A DNA stretch of 14,788 nt. Source: Spirochaetaceae bacterium. GTDB taxonomy: Bacteria > Spirochaetota > Spirochaetia > SZUA-6 > Fen-1364. Shown here piece by piece: positions 1 through 6,283 of the stretch. The number at the start of each line of letters is the position of its first letter. Position 1 is the stretch's first letter. Where the stretch lies: NCBI GenBank assembly GCA_003170115.1, contig PMZS01000051.1:1-14788 (forward strand), written 5' to 3'. The notes under the pieces were generated by a model. That model had not been told where the DNA came from and did no database searches. It was given only the letters and a program-made list of their open reading frames with translations. Position numbers and translations under genes: made by a program.

Positions 1-20
1 GGATACCTGGATAGACATCT

Positions 21-443
21 TCAGGGTACGGGCTTCGGCGGGCGGGTTGTCGCAATGAAGCGGCCCGTCGCCTCCGCCACGATCGACCCTTCCGCATCGT
101 AGAGCCAGCCGCGCGTTGCCACGACGCGTCCTCGGGCCTCTTCCACCTTCCCTCGTGCCCGCAGCACGGCTCCCGTTTCCACCGCTTTCTGATACCGCAC
201 CGTGATCTCCGCGGTGACGGCCATCTGGGCCGTCCCGACGCAGGCGTGCGCCATGATCTCATCCAGCAGAGTGGCGAGCAGCCCGCCGTGCGTCATGCTC
301 TTCCAGCCCGAGAACCAGGAGGGCACCTCGAGGCTCGTTTCCGCGGCTCCCTTTTCGGGATAGGAGATAGCCAGGTGCAGGCCGCGTTCGTTGTCAGAGC
401 CGCAGCAGAAACACATGGAGTCGCGATCAACAGGGAGATCCAT
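21..443 (-). CDS. PaaI-type hotdog-fold thioesterase
   Basis: A 140-residue single-domain hotdog protein that probably hydrolyses acyl-CoA or a related thioester in the cytoplasm; the substrate cannot be told. It opens with a cysteine-rich motif, C11-F-C-C14-G-x-x-N18-x-x-G21-L22, seen in one branch of PaaI-like thioesterases. The core motif T51-H-G-G-L-L followed by D61-E62 is the hotdog helix with the usual catalytic acidic residue. Length is normal for the family. The start at 443 keeps the cysteine motif; M10 is a possible alternative. No Shine-Dalgarno precedes 443, but a -10-like TATCCT ends six bases before the ATG, so the transcript may be leaderless. It is divergent from the YbaK-like gene, 59 bases away. 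The family call is firm, the substrate unknown. Confidence 0.88.
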   Translation of the reverse strand: MDLPVDRDSMCFCCGSDNERGLHLAISYPEKGAAETSLEVPSWFSGWKSMTHGGLLATLLDEIMAHACVGTAQMAVTAEITVRYQKAVETGAVLRARGKVEEARGRVVATRGWLYDAEGSIVAEATGRFIATTRPPKPVP

Positions 444-449
444 GGGAAC

Positions 450-478
450 AGGATAGCGGAAAGGAGACTTCGCGTCAG
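450..478 (-). promoter_or_regulatory. Putative leaderless promoter of the thioesterase gene
   Basis: Read on the minus strand, CTGACG (473-478) is followed after 17 bases by TATCCT (450-455), and six bases later comes the ATG at 443. Each hexamer matches 4 of 6 sigma-70 consensus positions. Transcription would begin at or next to the A of the start codon, consistent with the lack of a ribosome binding site. Confidence 0.45.
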
Positions 479-487
479 GGGAGAATC

Positions 488-496
488 TGCTATGAT
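488..496 (+). promoter_or_regulatory. Extended -10 promoter of the YbaK-like gene, likely leaderless
   Basis: TGC-TATGAT at 488-496 is an extended -10 element (TGn plus a hexamer matching 5 of 6). It ends exactly six bases before the ATG at 503, so the transcription start should fall on the start codon. No convincing -35 is present, as is common with extended -10 promoters. The nearest purine-rich stretch, GGGGAG at 478-483, is 19 bases from the ATG, too far for a Shine-Dalgarno. Confidence 0.55.
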
Positions 497-502
497 GCGT
501 TC

Positions 503-979
503 ATGAGCACGACGCACAAGACGAACGCACTGCGCATGCTGGAGACTCTGGGTATCGCGCACGAGGTTGCCACACACCCTGTCGGGGAAGAGCATTTCGA
601 CGCGGCGGAAGTGGCGCGGCTTCTTGGAATCAGCCCCGAGATGCTTTTCAAGACCCTCGTGGCTCGCGGCGGGCCGGAGGAGGTGTTTGTATTCTGCATT
701 CCCGGCAATGCGGAGCTGGATCTGAAAAAGGCTGCGCGCGTCACCGGGGCCCGAAAGGTCGAGCTCCTCCCCCTGAAGGATCTCACGCCGCTCACGGGGT
801 ACGTACGAGGTGGCTGTTCTCCCATCGGCATGAAGAAGAAGTTCCCCACCTGGATCGACAAAATTGCAACGGCCCAGGAAAAGATCTATGTGAACGCCGG
901 TGGCCGGGGGATGCAGATGATCCTCGCGCCTTCGGATCTCCTTCGCGCCGCCGACGCACGGTACGCGGACCTGGTGTAG
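503..979 (+). CDS. ybaK: YbaK/EbsC-family aminoacyl-tRNA deacylase (Cys-tRNA(Pro) deacylase-like)
   Basis: A 158-residue protein of the YbaK/prolyl-tRNA editing (INS-like) family. These are free-standing cytoplasmic enzymes that hydrolyse mischarged tRNA, typically Cys-tRNA(Pro), so cysteine is not inserted at proline codons. Visible family signatures are the N-terminal K-T-N-A-L-R-M-L-E-T-L-G-I, F49-K50-T51-L52 with the conserved catalytic lysine, the D73-L-K-K-A-A stretch, and the substrate loop G99-Y100-x-x-G-G-x-S-P107-I-G. Length matches YbaK (about 160 residues) and the domain is complete. The start is supported by the family N-terminus and by the -10 box six bases upstream. The transporter that follows has its own promoter, so this gene appears to stand alone. 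Specificity for Cys-tRNA(Pro) is inferred from the family. Confidence 0.93.
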   Translation: MSTTHKTNALRMLETLGIAHEVATHPVGEEHFDAAEVARLLGISPEMLFKTLVARGGPEEVFVFCIPGNAELDLKKAARVTGARKVELLPLKDLTPLTGYVRGGCSPIGMKKKFPTWIDKIATAQEKIYVNAGGRGMQMILAPSDLLRAADARYADLV

Positions 980-997
980 AGGGGTCGACAGCGATCG

Positions 998-1027
998 TTG
1001 ACCGCCCCCGCGCGTTGTGCATACTAT
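998..1027 (+). promoter_or_regulatory. Promoter of the EamA transporter gene
   Basis: TTGACC (998-1003, 5 of 6 consensus) and TACTAT (1022-1027) are separated by 18 bases. The predicted transcription start near 1034 leaves a leader of about six bases before the ATG at 1040. The TTG of the -35 box happens to be in frame with the gene and can be mistaken for a start codon. Confidence 0.55.
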
Positions 1028-1039
1028 GTCGCAATCGGA

Positions 1040-1930
1040 ATGCGCACACAGTCCTCCCGCACACTGCCCGGCGCGGCCGCGGCCCTCATCACCGTTGTTT
1101 TCTGGGGCTCGGCGTTTGCCGCAATCCGCGCGGGCCTTCATTCGTACTCACCCACGCACCTCGCGCTGCTGCGGTTTCTCGCCGCCTCGGTGGCCCTTGC
1201 CCTCATAGTAGCGCGCCCGGGAATGAGCCGGCCGGCGCTTCGGGATATTCCCCGCGTAGTGCTCCTCGGCCTCCTGGGTTTCGCGTTCTACAACATTGCG
1301 CTGAATATCGGCGAGCAGAGCATTCCCTCCGGGCCCGCCGCGCTTCTCATCCAGACGCTTCCGATCTGGACCGCGCTTGCTGCGATCCTCTTCCTGGGTG
1401 AGCGGCTGCGGACCTGGGGATGGATTGGAATTGCGGTCAGCTTCGCCGGAGCCCTCGTGATAGCTCTTGGCAAAGGCTCGGGAATCACGCTGAGCTGGGG
1501 CGCGGGCCTCATTCTCCTGGCCTCCATCTCGGCCAGTGCCTACAACATCATTCAGAAGACCATGCTGGACCGCTATCGGCCGCTGGAGATCACCACCTGG
1601 GCGATCTGGGCCGGAACGCTCCTCCTGCTTCCCTTCGCTGGCGGCCTCTTCGGACAGATCCGCGCCGCGCCGATTGCCGACACCCTTGCGGCGGTCTACC
1701 TCGGCATCGGGCCGGCCGCGCTCGCCTACGTCACCTGGGCTGTTGTCCTTTCGCGCCTGCCGGCATCGCGCGCTTCGAGCATCCTCTTCGTCGTCCCGGT
1801 GATCGCGTTCCTTGTCGGGTGGGGCTGGCTGGGCGAGGCTCCCACGCTGATCGACCTTGCCGGCGGCATCCTCGCAATGGGAGGTGTCGCCCTGGTGAAC
1901 ACGCTGGGACAGGAAAAGAAACAAAGCTGA
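1040..1930 (+). CDS. DMT-superfamily EamA transporter
   Basis: A membrane protein of 296 residues with about ten hydrophobic segments in two homologous EamA halves, the standard drug/metabolite transporter architecture. The first half opens with G-A-A-A-A-L-I-T-V-V-F-W-G-S-A-F-A, the classic EamA TM1 with its W-G-S/A-x-F motif. A second half begins near the I-T-L-S-W-G-A-G stretch and ends in a glycine-rich last helix. Such proteins usually export amino acids or other metabolites across the inner membrane; the substrate is unknown. The frame stays open upstream to a TTG at 998, but that TTG is part of a -35 box and the promoter lies inside the extension, so ATG 1040 is chosen. There is no clear Shine-Dalgarno. 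It converges on the small membrane gene at 2029-2307. Confidence 0.88.
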   Translation: MRTQSSRTLPGAAAALITVVFWGSAFAAIRAGLHSYSPTHLALLRFLAASVALALIVARPGMSRPALRDIPRVVLLGLLGFAFYNIALNIGEQSIPSGPAALLIQTLPIWTALAAILFLGERLRTWGWIGIAVSFAGALVIALGKGSGITLSWGAGLILLASISASAYNIIQKTMLDRYRPLEITTWAIWAGTLLLLPFAGGLFGQIRAAPIADTLAAVYLGIGPAALAYVTWAVVLSRLPASRASSILFVVPVIAFLVGWGWLGEAPTLIDLAGGILAMGGVALVNTLGQEKKQS

Positions 1931-1936
1931 CCGCGT

Positions 1937-1958
1937 GCCGATGGGAGACGGCATCGGC
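1937..1958 (+). other. Hairpin just after the transporter stop codon
   Basis: GCCGATG (1937-1943) and CATCGGC (1952-1958) form a perfect 7-bp stem with an 8-base loop starting seven bases after the transporter stop. No T-run follows, so it is not a canonical intrinsic terminator. It may protect or define the 3' end of the plus-strand mRNA, or may be chance. Confidence 0.3.
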
Positions 1959-1980
1959 TGCAGGCGGCGTCGCGGGGCCC

Positions 1981-2007
1981 AAAAAAGCCCCTGGATCTGC
2001 CAGGGGC
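1981..2007 (-). terminator. Intrinsic terminator of the 92-residue membrane protein gene
   Basis: Read on the minus strand, a perfect 8-bp stem GCCCCTGG / CCAGGGGC (2007-2000 and 1994-1987) with a 5-base loop is followed at once by six T residues (1986-1981). It lies 21 bases past the stop of the minus-strand gene ending at 2029. On the plus strand there is no T-run, so it works chiefly in one direction. Confidence 0.9.
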
Positions 2008-2028
2008 CTGCTTTCGAATTGCGTTCCC

Positions 2029-2307
2029 TTACCAGACCTTGAGGAGCGTCCCTGCACGCGAAACATACCACACGAGGATGATTCCCGTGACAATCGCAAT
2101 GCCGAAGAACCAGATGTACAGCGAGCCGCCCTCTTCACGCGCCGAAAGGCCGATGATGATCGAGATGACCAACGCTGCAAGGAAGCCGACCAGAGCACAG
2201 ATGCCCGCGATCAGGACCTCGCTGTAGATTGACACGTAGCAGAAGGCGAAACTGAACACCAGAAGAAGGAAAAGTCCGAAGATGAATACGAGGAAATTCC
2301 TAGTCAT
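2029..2307 (-). CDS. Small three-helix membrane protein, unknown function
   Basis: A 92-residue protein that I do not recognise. Almost all of it is hydrophobic, with three likely transmembrane helices at about residues 4-27, 30-53 and 62-83. A short charged loop, S-A-R-E-E-G-G, lies between helices 2 and 3, and the C-terminus is short and basic (V-S-R-A-G-T-L-L-K-V-W). The start is secure: AAAGGAG sits seven bases before the ATG. The gene has its own promoter (2355-2382) and a strong terminator (1981-2007), so it forms a complete single-gene unit downstream of the PepF gene, although read-through from PepF is possible. It is real by its signals, not by homology. Confidence 0.8.
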   Translation of the reverse strand: MTRNFLVFIFGLFLLLVFSFAFCYVSIYSEVLIAGICALVGFLAALVISIIIGLSAREEGGSLYIWFFGIAIVTGIILVWYVSRAGTLLKVW

Positions 2308-2354
2308 GTGCTGCTCCTTTATCGCTGGATCTCTCTGTGAAGGTTCCCGCTCCT

Positions 2355-2382
2355 ATCCTACTCACTTTTCGGCGAAAATCAA
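2355..2382 (-). promoter_or_regulatory. Promoter of the small membrane protein gene
   Basis: On the minus strand TTGATT (2377-2382) and TAGGAT (2355-2360) are spaced by 16 bases. Each matches 4 of 6 consensus positions. The predicted start near 2348 gives a leader of about 40 bases carrying the AAAGGAG ribosome binding site. Confidence 0.45.
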
Positions 2383-2402
2383 GTATTGGTACAGCCGCTA
2401 AT

Positions 2403-4283
2403 TCACACGGAGAGGCGATCTGCCAGTGTTTCCGCCTGTCCCACCATCTCCTCCAGCAGGGCACACCCCTGCGCCCAGAACCCCGGATCGTTGAGATCGA
2501 CGCCAAGCTTTCCGACGATTGCCGCCGGCCAGTCCGATCCGCCGGCTGCGAGCATTGCCATGTAGCGCTCCGGGAAGTCGGGGCCTTCGGCCAATGTGGG
2601 GCCTTCGGCCAACGGGGGGCCTTCGGCCAACGAGGGGCCTTCGGCCAACGAGGGGCTGCCGGATGAGTACTCCTTATATAAGGCGCGCACGAGCAGATCG
2701 CCAAAGGCGTATGCGTACACGTACCCGGGGGCGTGGATGAAGTGCGTGATGTAGCTCCACCAGATCCCGTAGTCTTCCGTGAGGGTGACGCTGCCCCCGA
2801 ACATGAGGCGCTGCGTGTCCAGCCAGATGCCTGAAAGGGTCTCGGTCGTGAGCTCGCCCTGCGTCCTGCGGGCCGTGTGAGCGGCCTCCTCGAATCTGTT
2901 CATCGCCACCTGGCGGAAGACCGTGGCGAACGAGGATTCGATCTCCCGCACGAGCATTGACAGCATGAACTTCGAATCCTGCTCGCGTGAGAGCAGGTCG
3001 TGAAACACGAGTGTCTCGCCGAAGATCGACGCGGTCTCGGCGGTCGTAAGAGGGGTGTTCTGCTGCAGCACCCCCTTGCCCCTCGCCAGATACTGATGCA
3101 CGCCGTGGCCGAGCTCATGGGCGAGGGTCATCACGTCCTGCGCCGTGCCCTGGAAGCTCAGGAGGATATAGGGGTGGACGGAGGGGACGGTGGAGCTGCT
3201 GAACGCGCCTCCCCGCTTGCCGGGGCGAACCGCGGCATCGATCCATCCCTTTTCGAAGAACAGGCCGGCAATCTCCGCCATCTTCGGATGGAATCCCTCA
3301 TACGCGGCGAGTACCCTGTCCCGTGCCTCGCTCCACGTGAATCGGCGCTCCACGACGGGAAGGGCGGCGTAACGGTCATAGTCGAACAACTCGTCCAGAC
3401 CGAGAAGGCGCCGCTTCAGCGTGTAGTACCGGGCAACGATGTCGTATCGTGACGTCACGGCACCGACGAGCGCATTCACCGTGGCATCATCCACCTGGTT
3501 GTCCATGTTCCGAGCGGAAATCCACGTGGGGTAATTTCTCAGGCGGTCCTCGGAAGCCTTCTCCGCCAACAGGGTGTTGAACGCAAATGTCGTCGATCGT
3601 TGAATCCCGCGCAGGCCGCGGGTGAGCACCGCCGCGGCACGCTTTCTGGTCTCTCTCTCCGGGGAGTAGAGCTGACGAAGAACGACCTCTGCCGGCACCC
3701 TCCCGGTGTCCCAGTCGAAGAGAGTGGCAGCCATTGTCTCGTCGAAGTACCGTGTCCATGCCTGCCGGCCCGTGACGGACTTTTCGGAGAGGATCTTCTC
3801 CTCCGGCTCTGACAGGAGGTGCGGCTTGTAACGGCGCGCGATCACCAGCCAATGCCTCCAGCGGGAAAGCAGGGGGTCGTCGATGAGCCTCCGCGCCGAC
3901 TCTTCAGGAGCATTCGCCCACTCGATGTCCAGGAAGACAGCCTTCTGTGCAAGAAGCGACTGGCGCTCCGATACCTTCTGCAGGAGCGCTCCCCGTGCCG
4001 GGTCGTTGCTCCGCGTGGACCAGGAAAGCGATGCGTAGCTCTCGGCGCGGCCGACCGACTCGAGGACCTCCTCGTATTCGGAGAGCAGGTCGCGCATCTC
4101 GACGACCGAAAGGGAGGCGATCCTGCCCCTGTAATTGGCGGCGAACACGTCCACCCGTCGTTCGGCCTCCGCGAGAATTTCTTCTATTCCCCGATCTGCG
4201 GGCGGGGGGACCAGGTCGTCGAGATTCCAGGTGACATCGTTGGCTCCAACGTCGGATGCGGTGGACCTGGCTGCCTCTTTCAT
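2403..4283 (-). CDS. pepF: M3-family oligoendopeptidase (PepF-like)
   Basis: A 626-residue zinc metallopeptidase of family M3, PepF/oligoendopeptidase F type, which is a cytoplasmic enzyme that cuts short peptides. The metal site is intact: H389-E390-L-G-H393 begins the zinc motif and E416 in T-A-E-T-A-S-I-F-G-E is the likely third ligand. The C-terminal M-A-M-L-A-A-G-G-S-D-W and later D-P-G-F-W are typical PepF landmarks. Length is slightly above the family's roughly 600 residues, partly because of a 24-residue S-L-A-E-G-P repeat insert at about 544-568. The ATG overlaps the stop of the Ste24-like gene in an ATGA, with GGAGG ten bases upstream, so the two are probably translated as a pair. 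A peptide-degrading enzyme after a membrane protease fits a protein-turnover role, which is inference. Confidence 0.92.
   Translation of the reverse strand: MKEAARSTASDVGANDVTWNLDDLVPPPADRGIEEILAEAERRVDVFAANYRGRIASLSVVEMRDLLSEYEEVLESVGRAESYASLSWSTRSNDPARGALLQKVSERQSLLAQKAVFLDIEWANAPEESARRLIDDPLLSRWRHWLVIARRYKPHLLSEPEEKILSEKSVTGRQAWTRYFDETMAATLFDWDTGRVPAEVVLRQLYSPERETRKRAAAVLTRGLRGIQRSTTFAFNTLLAEKASEDRLRNYPTWISARNMDNQVDDATVNALVGAVTSRYDIVARYYTLKRRLLGLDELFDYDRYAALPVVERRFTWSEARDRVLAAYEGFHPKMAEIAGLFFEKGWIDAAVRPGKRGGAFSSSTVPSVHPYILLSFQGTAQDVMTLAHELGHGVHQYLARGKGVLQQNTPLTTAETASIFGETLVFHDLLSREQDSKFMLSMLVREIESSFATVFRQVAMNRFEEAAHTARRTQGELTTETLSGIWLDTQRLMFGGSVTLTEDYGIWWSYITHFIHAPGYVYAYAFGDLLVRALYKEYSSGSPSLAEGPSLAEGPPLAEGPTLAEGPDFPERYMAMLAAGGSDWPAAIVGKLGVDLNDPGFWAQGCALLEEMVGQAETLADRLSV
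2581..2652 (-). repeat. Four in-frame 18-bp tandem repeats in pepF
   Basis: Four 18-bp units at 2581-2598, 2599-2616, 2617-2634 and 2635-2652 share the same first 14 plus-strand bases, GGGCCTTCGGCCAA, and differ only in the last four (TGTG, CGGG, CGAG, CGAG). They encode S/P/T-L-A-E-G-P four times. Each unit contains the palindrome GGCC-TTC-GGCC. The unit length is a multiple of three, so gain or loss of units keeps the reading frame. The near-identity points to recent slippage. Confidence 0.95.
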
Positions 4284-5542
4284 GCCAGCGATGCCTCCGC
4301 GCGGTCCAGGGCCGCGATTCTTTCCGCCAGCGTGGGATGTGAATAATGGAAGAAACTGTACAGGGGGTGGGGCGAAAGGTTTGACAGATTGTCCTTACAC
4401 AGCCGGAGGAGCGCCGATTTCAGTCCCGCGGCGGATCCGACTCCCTGCACGGCAAATCGATCCGCCTCGTATTCCTGTTTCCTCGAACGGGCGGTGAACA
4501 ACGGCTGCAGAAAGAATGTGAAGGGACCCGAGCAGAATGCCAGGAGTACCAGCAGCGAATGGTACCCGGGCTGTGCAAACCCGAAAGCCTGGTACAGGGG
4601 TGGCCAATGCACGAGGAGGCTGAGGATCCAGAATCCCACGAGCGAGATGGCCACCGAGATGGCGAGGCCTTTCTTGATGTGGTTGCGCTTCTCGTGCCCG
4701 ATCTCGTGCGCGAGCACGGACACGATCTCCTCCTCCGTATGAGAGCTTACCAGCGTGTCGAAAAGTACGATCCGCTTCGCGCGTCCGAGGCCCGTGAAGT
4801 ACGCATTCGAGTGACGGGAGCGCTTGCTGGAATCCACAACGAAAATGCCCCGTGTCCTGAAATCCAGCCGGGATGCCAGTGTGGTGATCCGGTTCTTCAG
4901 CGGCCCGTCGGGGAGCGGCGTGAACTTGTTGAACATCGGGGCAATGACCAGCGGCGCGAGAATGCTCAGAACGAGCTGGAACGCCGTCATTGCGGCAAAA
5001 GCCCAGATCCACCAGAAGGTTCCGGTCCTGTCCATGAACCAGAAGAGGGCGAGCAGGACCGGAATGCCGATGACGGCGGAGATCGCCAGGCCCTTGAGCA
5101 TATCGATGACGAAGAGCTTCGGCGTGGTCTTGTTGAAGCCGAACCTGGCCTCGATGGCGAAGGTCGAGTACAGGGTGAAGGGAAGCTGGATCACCCCGAA
5201 AACGAGCGACACGGCGGCCATGAAGAGGATCCCCTGGAGGTAGGGATGCAGGGGCAGGGATCGAGCAATGGAGTCGAGAAGCCCGAGGGATCCCGTCAGC
5301 ACGATCGCGAGGAGCGCGGCGGACAACACCGCCCCCGAGACCAGCCCGAACCTGCCGTGGACCAGCGTGTAGCTCACCGACCGCGCGTGCGTTTCGGTAT
5401 CCACGACGCCGGCGAACGCCGCCGGGACCACGGCGGCATTCTTCCTCACGTGCCCCAGGTTGAGGAGGGTAAGAGTGAGATCCCATCCGAAGTCGAGAAA
5501 GAAGAACACGAGGAAAATCAGGAGAATAGCCTGTGCGCCCAC
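4280..5542 (-). CDS. Ste24-type M48 family membrane metallopeptidase
   Basis: A 420-residue multi-pass membrane zinc protease of the M48 family, CAAX prenyl protease 1 (Ste24) type. Bacterial members are thought to act in membrane protein quality control rather than prenyl-protein processing. An M48 N-terminal membrane domain with several helices precedes the catalytic motif H279-E-I-G-H283, followed by E357-Y-E-A-D361, which supplies the third zinc ligand and conserved aspartate. The frame continues to an ATG at 5677, but that lies inside the upstream gene. The GTG at 5542 follows AAAGGA with normal spacing and begins directly before the first helix. The start codon sits in one arm of a 12-bp inverted repeat (5530-5580). 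The stop overlaps the pepF start by four bases. Family is firm; substrate unknown. Confidence 0.9.
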   Translation of the reverse strand: MGAQAILLIFLVFFFLDFGWDLTLTLLNLGHVRKNAAVVPAAFAGVVDTETHARSVSYTLVHGRFGLVSGAVLSAALLAIVLTGSLGLLDSIARSLPLHPYLQGILFMAAVSLVFGVIQLPFTLYSTFAIEARFGFNKTTPKLFVIDMLKGLAISAVIGIPVLLALFWFMDRTGTFWWIWAFAAMTAFQLVLSILAPLVIAPMFNKFTPLPDGPLKNRITTLASRLDFRTRGIFVVDSSKRSRHSNAYFTGLGRAKRIVLFDTLVSSHTEEEIVSVLAHEIGHEKRNHIKKGLAISVAISLVGFWILSLLVHWPPLYQAFGFAQPGYHSLLVLLAFCSGPFTFFLQPLFTARSRKQEYEADRFAVQGVGSAAGLKSALLRLCKDNLSNLSPHPLYSFFHYSHPTLAERIAALDRAEASLA

Positions 5543-5580
5543 TGCCTGTCCTTTCGTGGATAAGCTAATGGGCGCACAGG
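5530..5580 (-). repeat. Perfect 12-bp inverted repeat spanning the Ste24-like gene start
   Basis: CCTGTGCGCCCA (5530-5541) and TGGGCGCACAGG (5569-5580) are exact inverted copies with a 27-base spacer. On the minus strand the spacer carries the AAAGGA ribosome binding site, and the downstream arm begins with the last two bases of the GTG start codon (5540-5542). If the transcript starts upstream, the arms can pair in mRNA and bury the start codon. If it starts at the putative promoter at 5562-5590, the element can act only as DNA, for example as an operator. Confidence 0.85.
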
Positions 5581-5590
5581 GGAAAAGCAA
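5562..5590 (-). promoter_or_regulatory. Weak putative promoter of the Ste24-like gene
   Basis: On the minus strand TTGCTT (5585-5590) and TAGCTT (5562-5567) are 17 bases apart, giving a start near 5555 and a leader of about 14 bases. Both hexamers are weak matches. Spacing and leader length resemble the other promoters in this window, and the upstream arm of the inverted repeat lies within its spacer. Confidence 0.3.
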
Positions 5591-5593
5591 TTC

Positions 5594-5637
5594 GGCGGGG
5601 CCGAGCGGATGGATCTGCCTGGATTCGGCTCGCCGCC
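5594..5637 (-). other. Imperfect GC-rich inverted repeat after the secreted-protein gene
   Basis: GGCGG-ggc-CGAGC (5594-5606) can pair with GCTCG-CCGCC (5628-5637), making ten base pairs with a 3-base bulge and a 21-base loop, just past the stop at 5644. On the minus strand a TTTT follows six bases after the stem. This could be a weak terminator between the secreted-protein gene and the Ste24-like gene. The bulge, long loop and short T-run make that uncertain. Confidence 0.3.
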
Positions 5638-5643
5638 CAATTT

Positions 5644-6261
5644 TCAATGGCCGACGCAGGGATCTCCCGATGGCCACTCGGAAACGAGCAGCTTCGCAGG
5701 TTCGCCCTTGTAGAACTCCACGACAAAGCCCGCGCTCTTGAGCTTGGCCAGGACGGCCGCTTTCTCTTCATCGCTCGCATTCGCGTCCCAGACGACCCAA
5801 TTCTTCTCTGTGCCTTTGCCGAGAAGCAGCCCAATGCGAGTGATCTGCGTCGTCACGCCTGCAGGATTGCCGAGGAGGATGATCATCGGCGGATCAAACG
5901 AGACTATCTCCGTGTTTGAGTCCCTCGGCACTTTGGCAATGGCGTTCGCATACTGCGTGTCCGTCCCGTTGTGCATGACGATTTTGTTCAGCCGGGATTG
6001 GTCGAATATCTGGATGTTTGCCACTGCCGTGAACCCTTCGGGAAGGTTCAGGGCTTTCGTATCCGCTGCCTCGATCTGGTCGATGTATATTTTCACGCCC
6101 TGTGCGACTGTTCGGACATTCACCCAGAGGTGCTGCGTTGAAGTGAGCAGCTCCGCTGCCGTCGTGACAGGTTGGGCCTGCCCCATCGACACCGCTGCGC
6201 TCGCAAGCAAGAAGAGCAGTGCCCATACGAGTTTCATCCGACTTGCTCTTGACCCGTTCAT
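5644..6261 (-). CDS. Secreted or periplasmic protein of unknown function
   Basis: A 205-residue protein that I do not recognise. The N-terminus is a clear signal peptide: basic residues R5, R8 and K10, a hydrophobic core at about 11-24, and likely cleavage after G27-Q-A29. The mature part is about 175 residues with no transmembrane segment and a single cysteine near the end (D-P-C-V-G-H). It looks like an alternating alpha/beta fold; the last third includes N-W-V-V-W-D-A-N followed by a helix, D-E-E-K-A-A-V-L-A-K-L-K-S-A-G-F. The start at 6261 is chosen because GGAGG lies eight bases upstream; a GTG at 6285 in frame would put that site inside the coding region. It follows the cyclase gene by 68 bases and precedes the Ste24-like gene by about 100. 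A link to either is possible but unproven. Confidence 0.8.
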   Translation of the reverse strand: MNGSRASRMKLVWALLFLLASAAVSMGQAQPVTTAAELLTSTQHLWVNVRTVAQGVKIYIDQIEAADTKALNLPEGFTAVANIQIFDQSRLNKIVMHNGTDTQYANAIAKVPRDSNTEIVSFDPPMIILLGNPAGVTTQITRIGLLLGKGTEKNWVVWDANASDEEKAAVLAKLKSAGFVVEFYKGEPAKLLVSEWPSGDPCVGH

Positions 6262-6283
6262 TCCCTCATCCTCCTCTCGATTC

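Noticed and set aside
293..1141. Open frame of 282 codons on the minus strand across the thioesterase 5' end and the YbaK-like gene
   Set aside because: It overlaps two recognised genes and has no motif or ribosome binding site that I can see.
1148..2071. Open frame of 307 codons on the minus strand opposite the transporter
   Set aside because: Its translation is highly charged and repetitive, the mirror of hydrophobic transporter codons, and it runs through the intrinsic terminator.
2581..2652. The 18-bp repeat array as a CRISPR or intergenic REP element
   Set aside because: There are no spacers, the units are contiguous and in frame, and they lie within a conserved peptidase gene.
4559..5563. 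Open frame of 334 codons on the plus strand opposite the Ste24-like gene
   Set aside because: It is antisense to a protease with intact zinc motifs, and is again an unnaturally charged E/R/G/H-rich translation.
5543..5677. N-terminal extension of the Ste24-like protein to an ATG at 5677
   Set aside because: It would overlap the coding end of the upstream gene and add a basic, non-family segment. The GTG at 5542 has a good ribosome binding site and begins at the first membrane helix.
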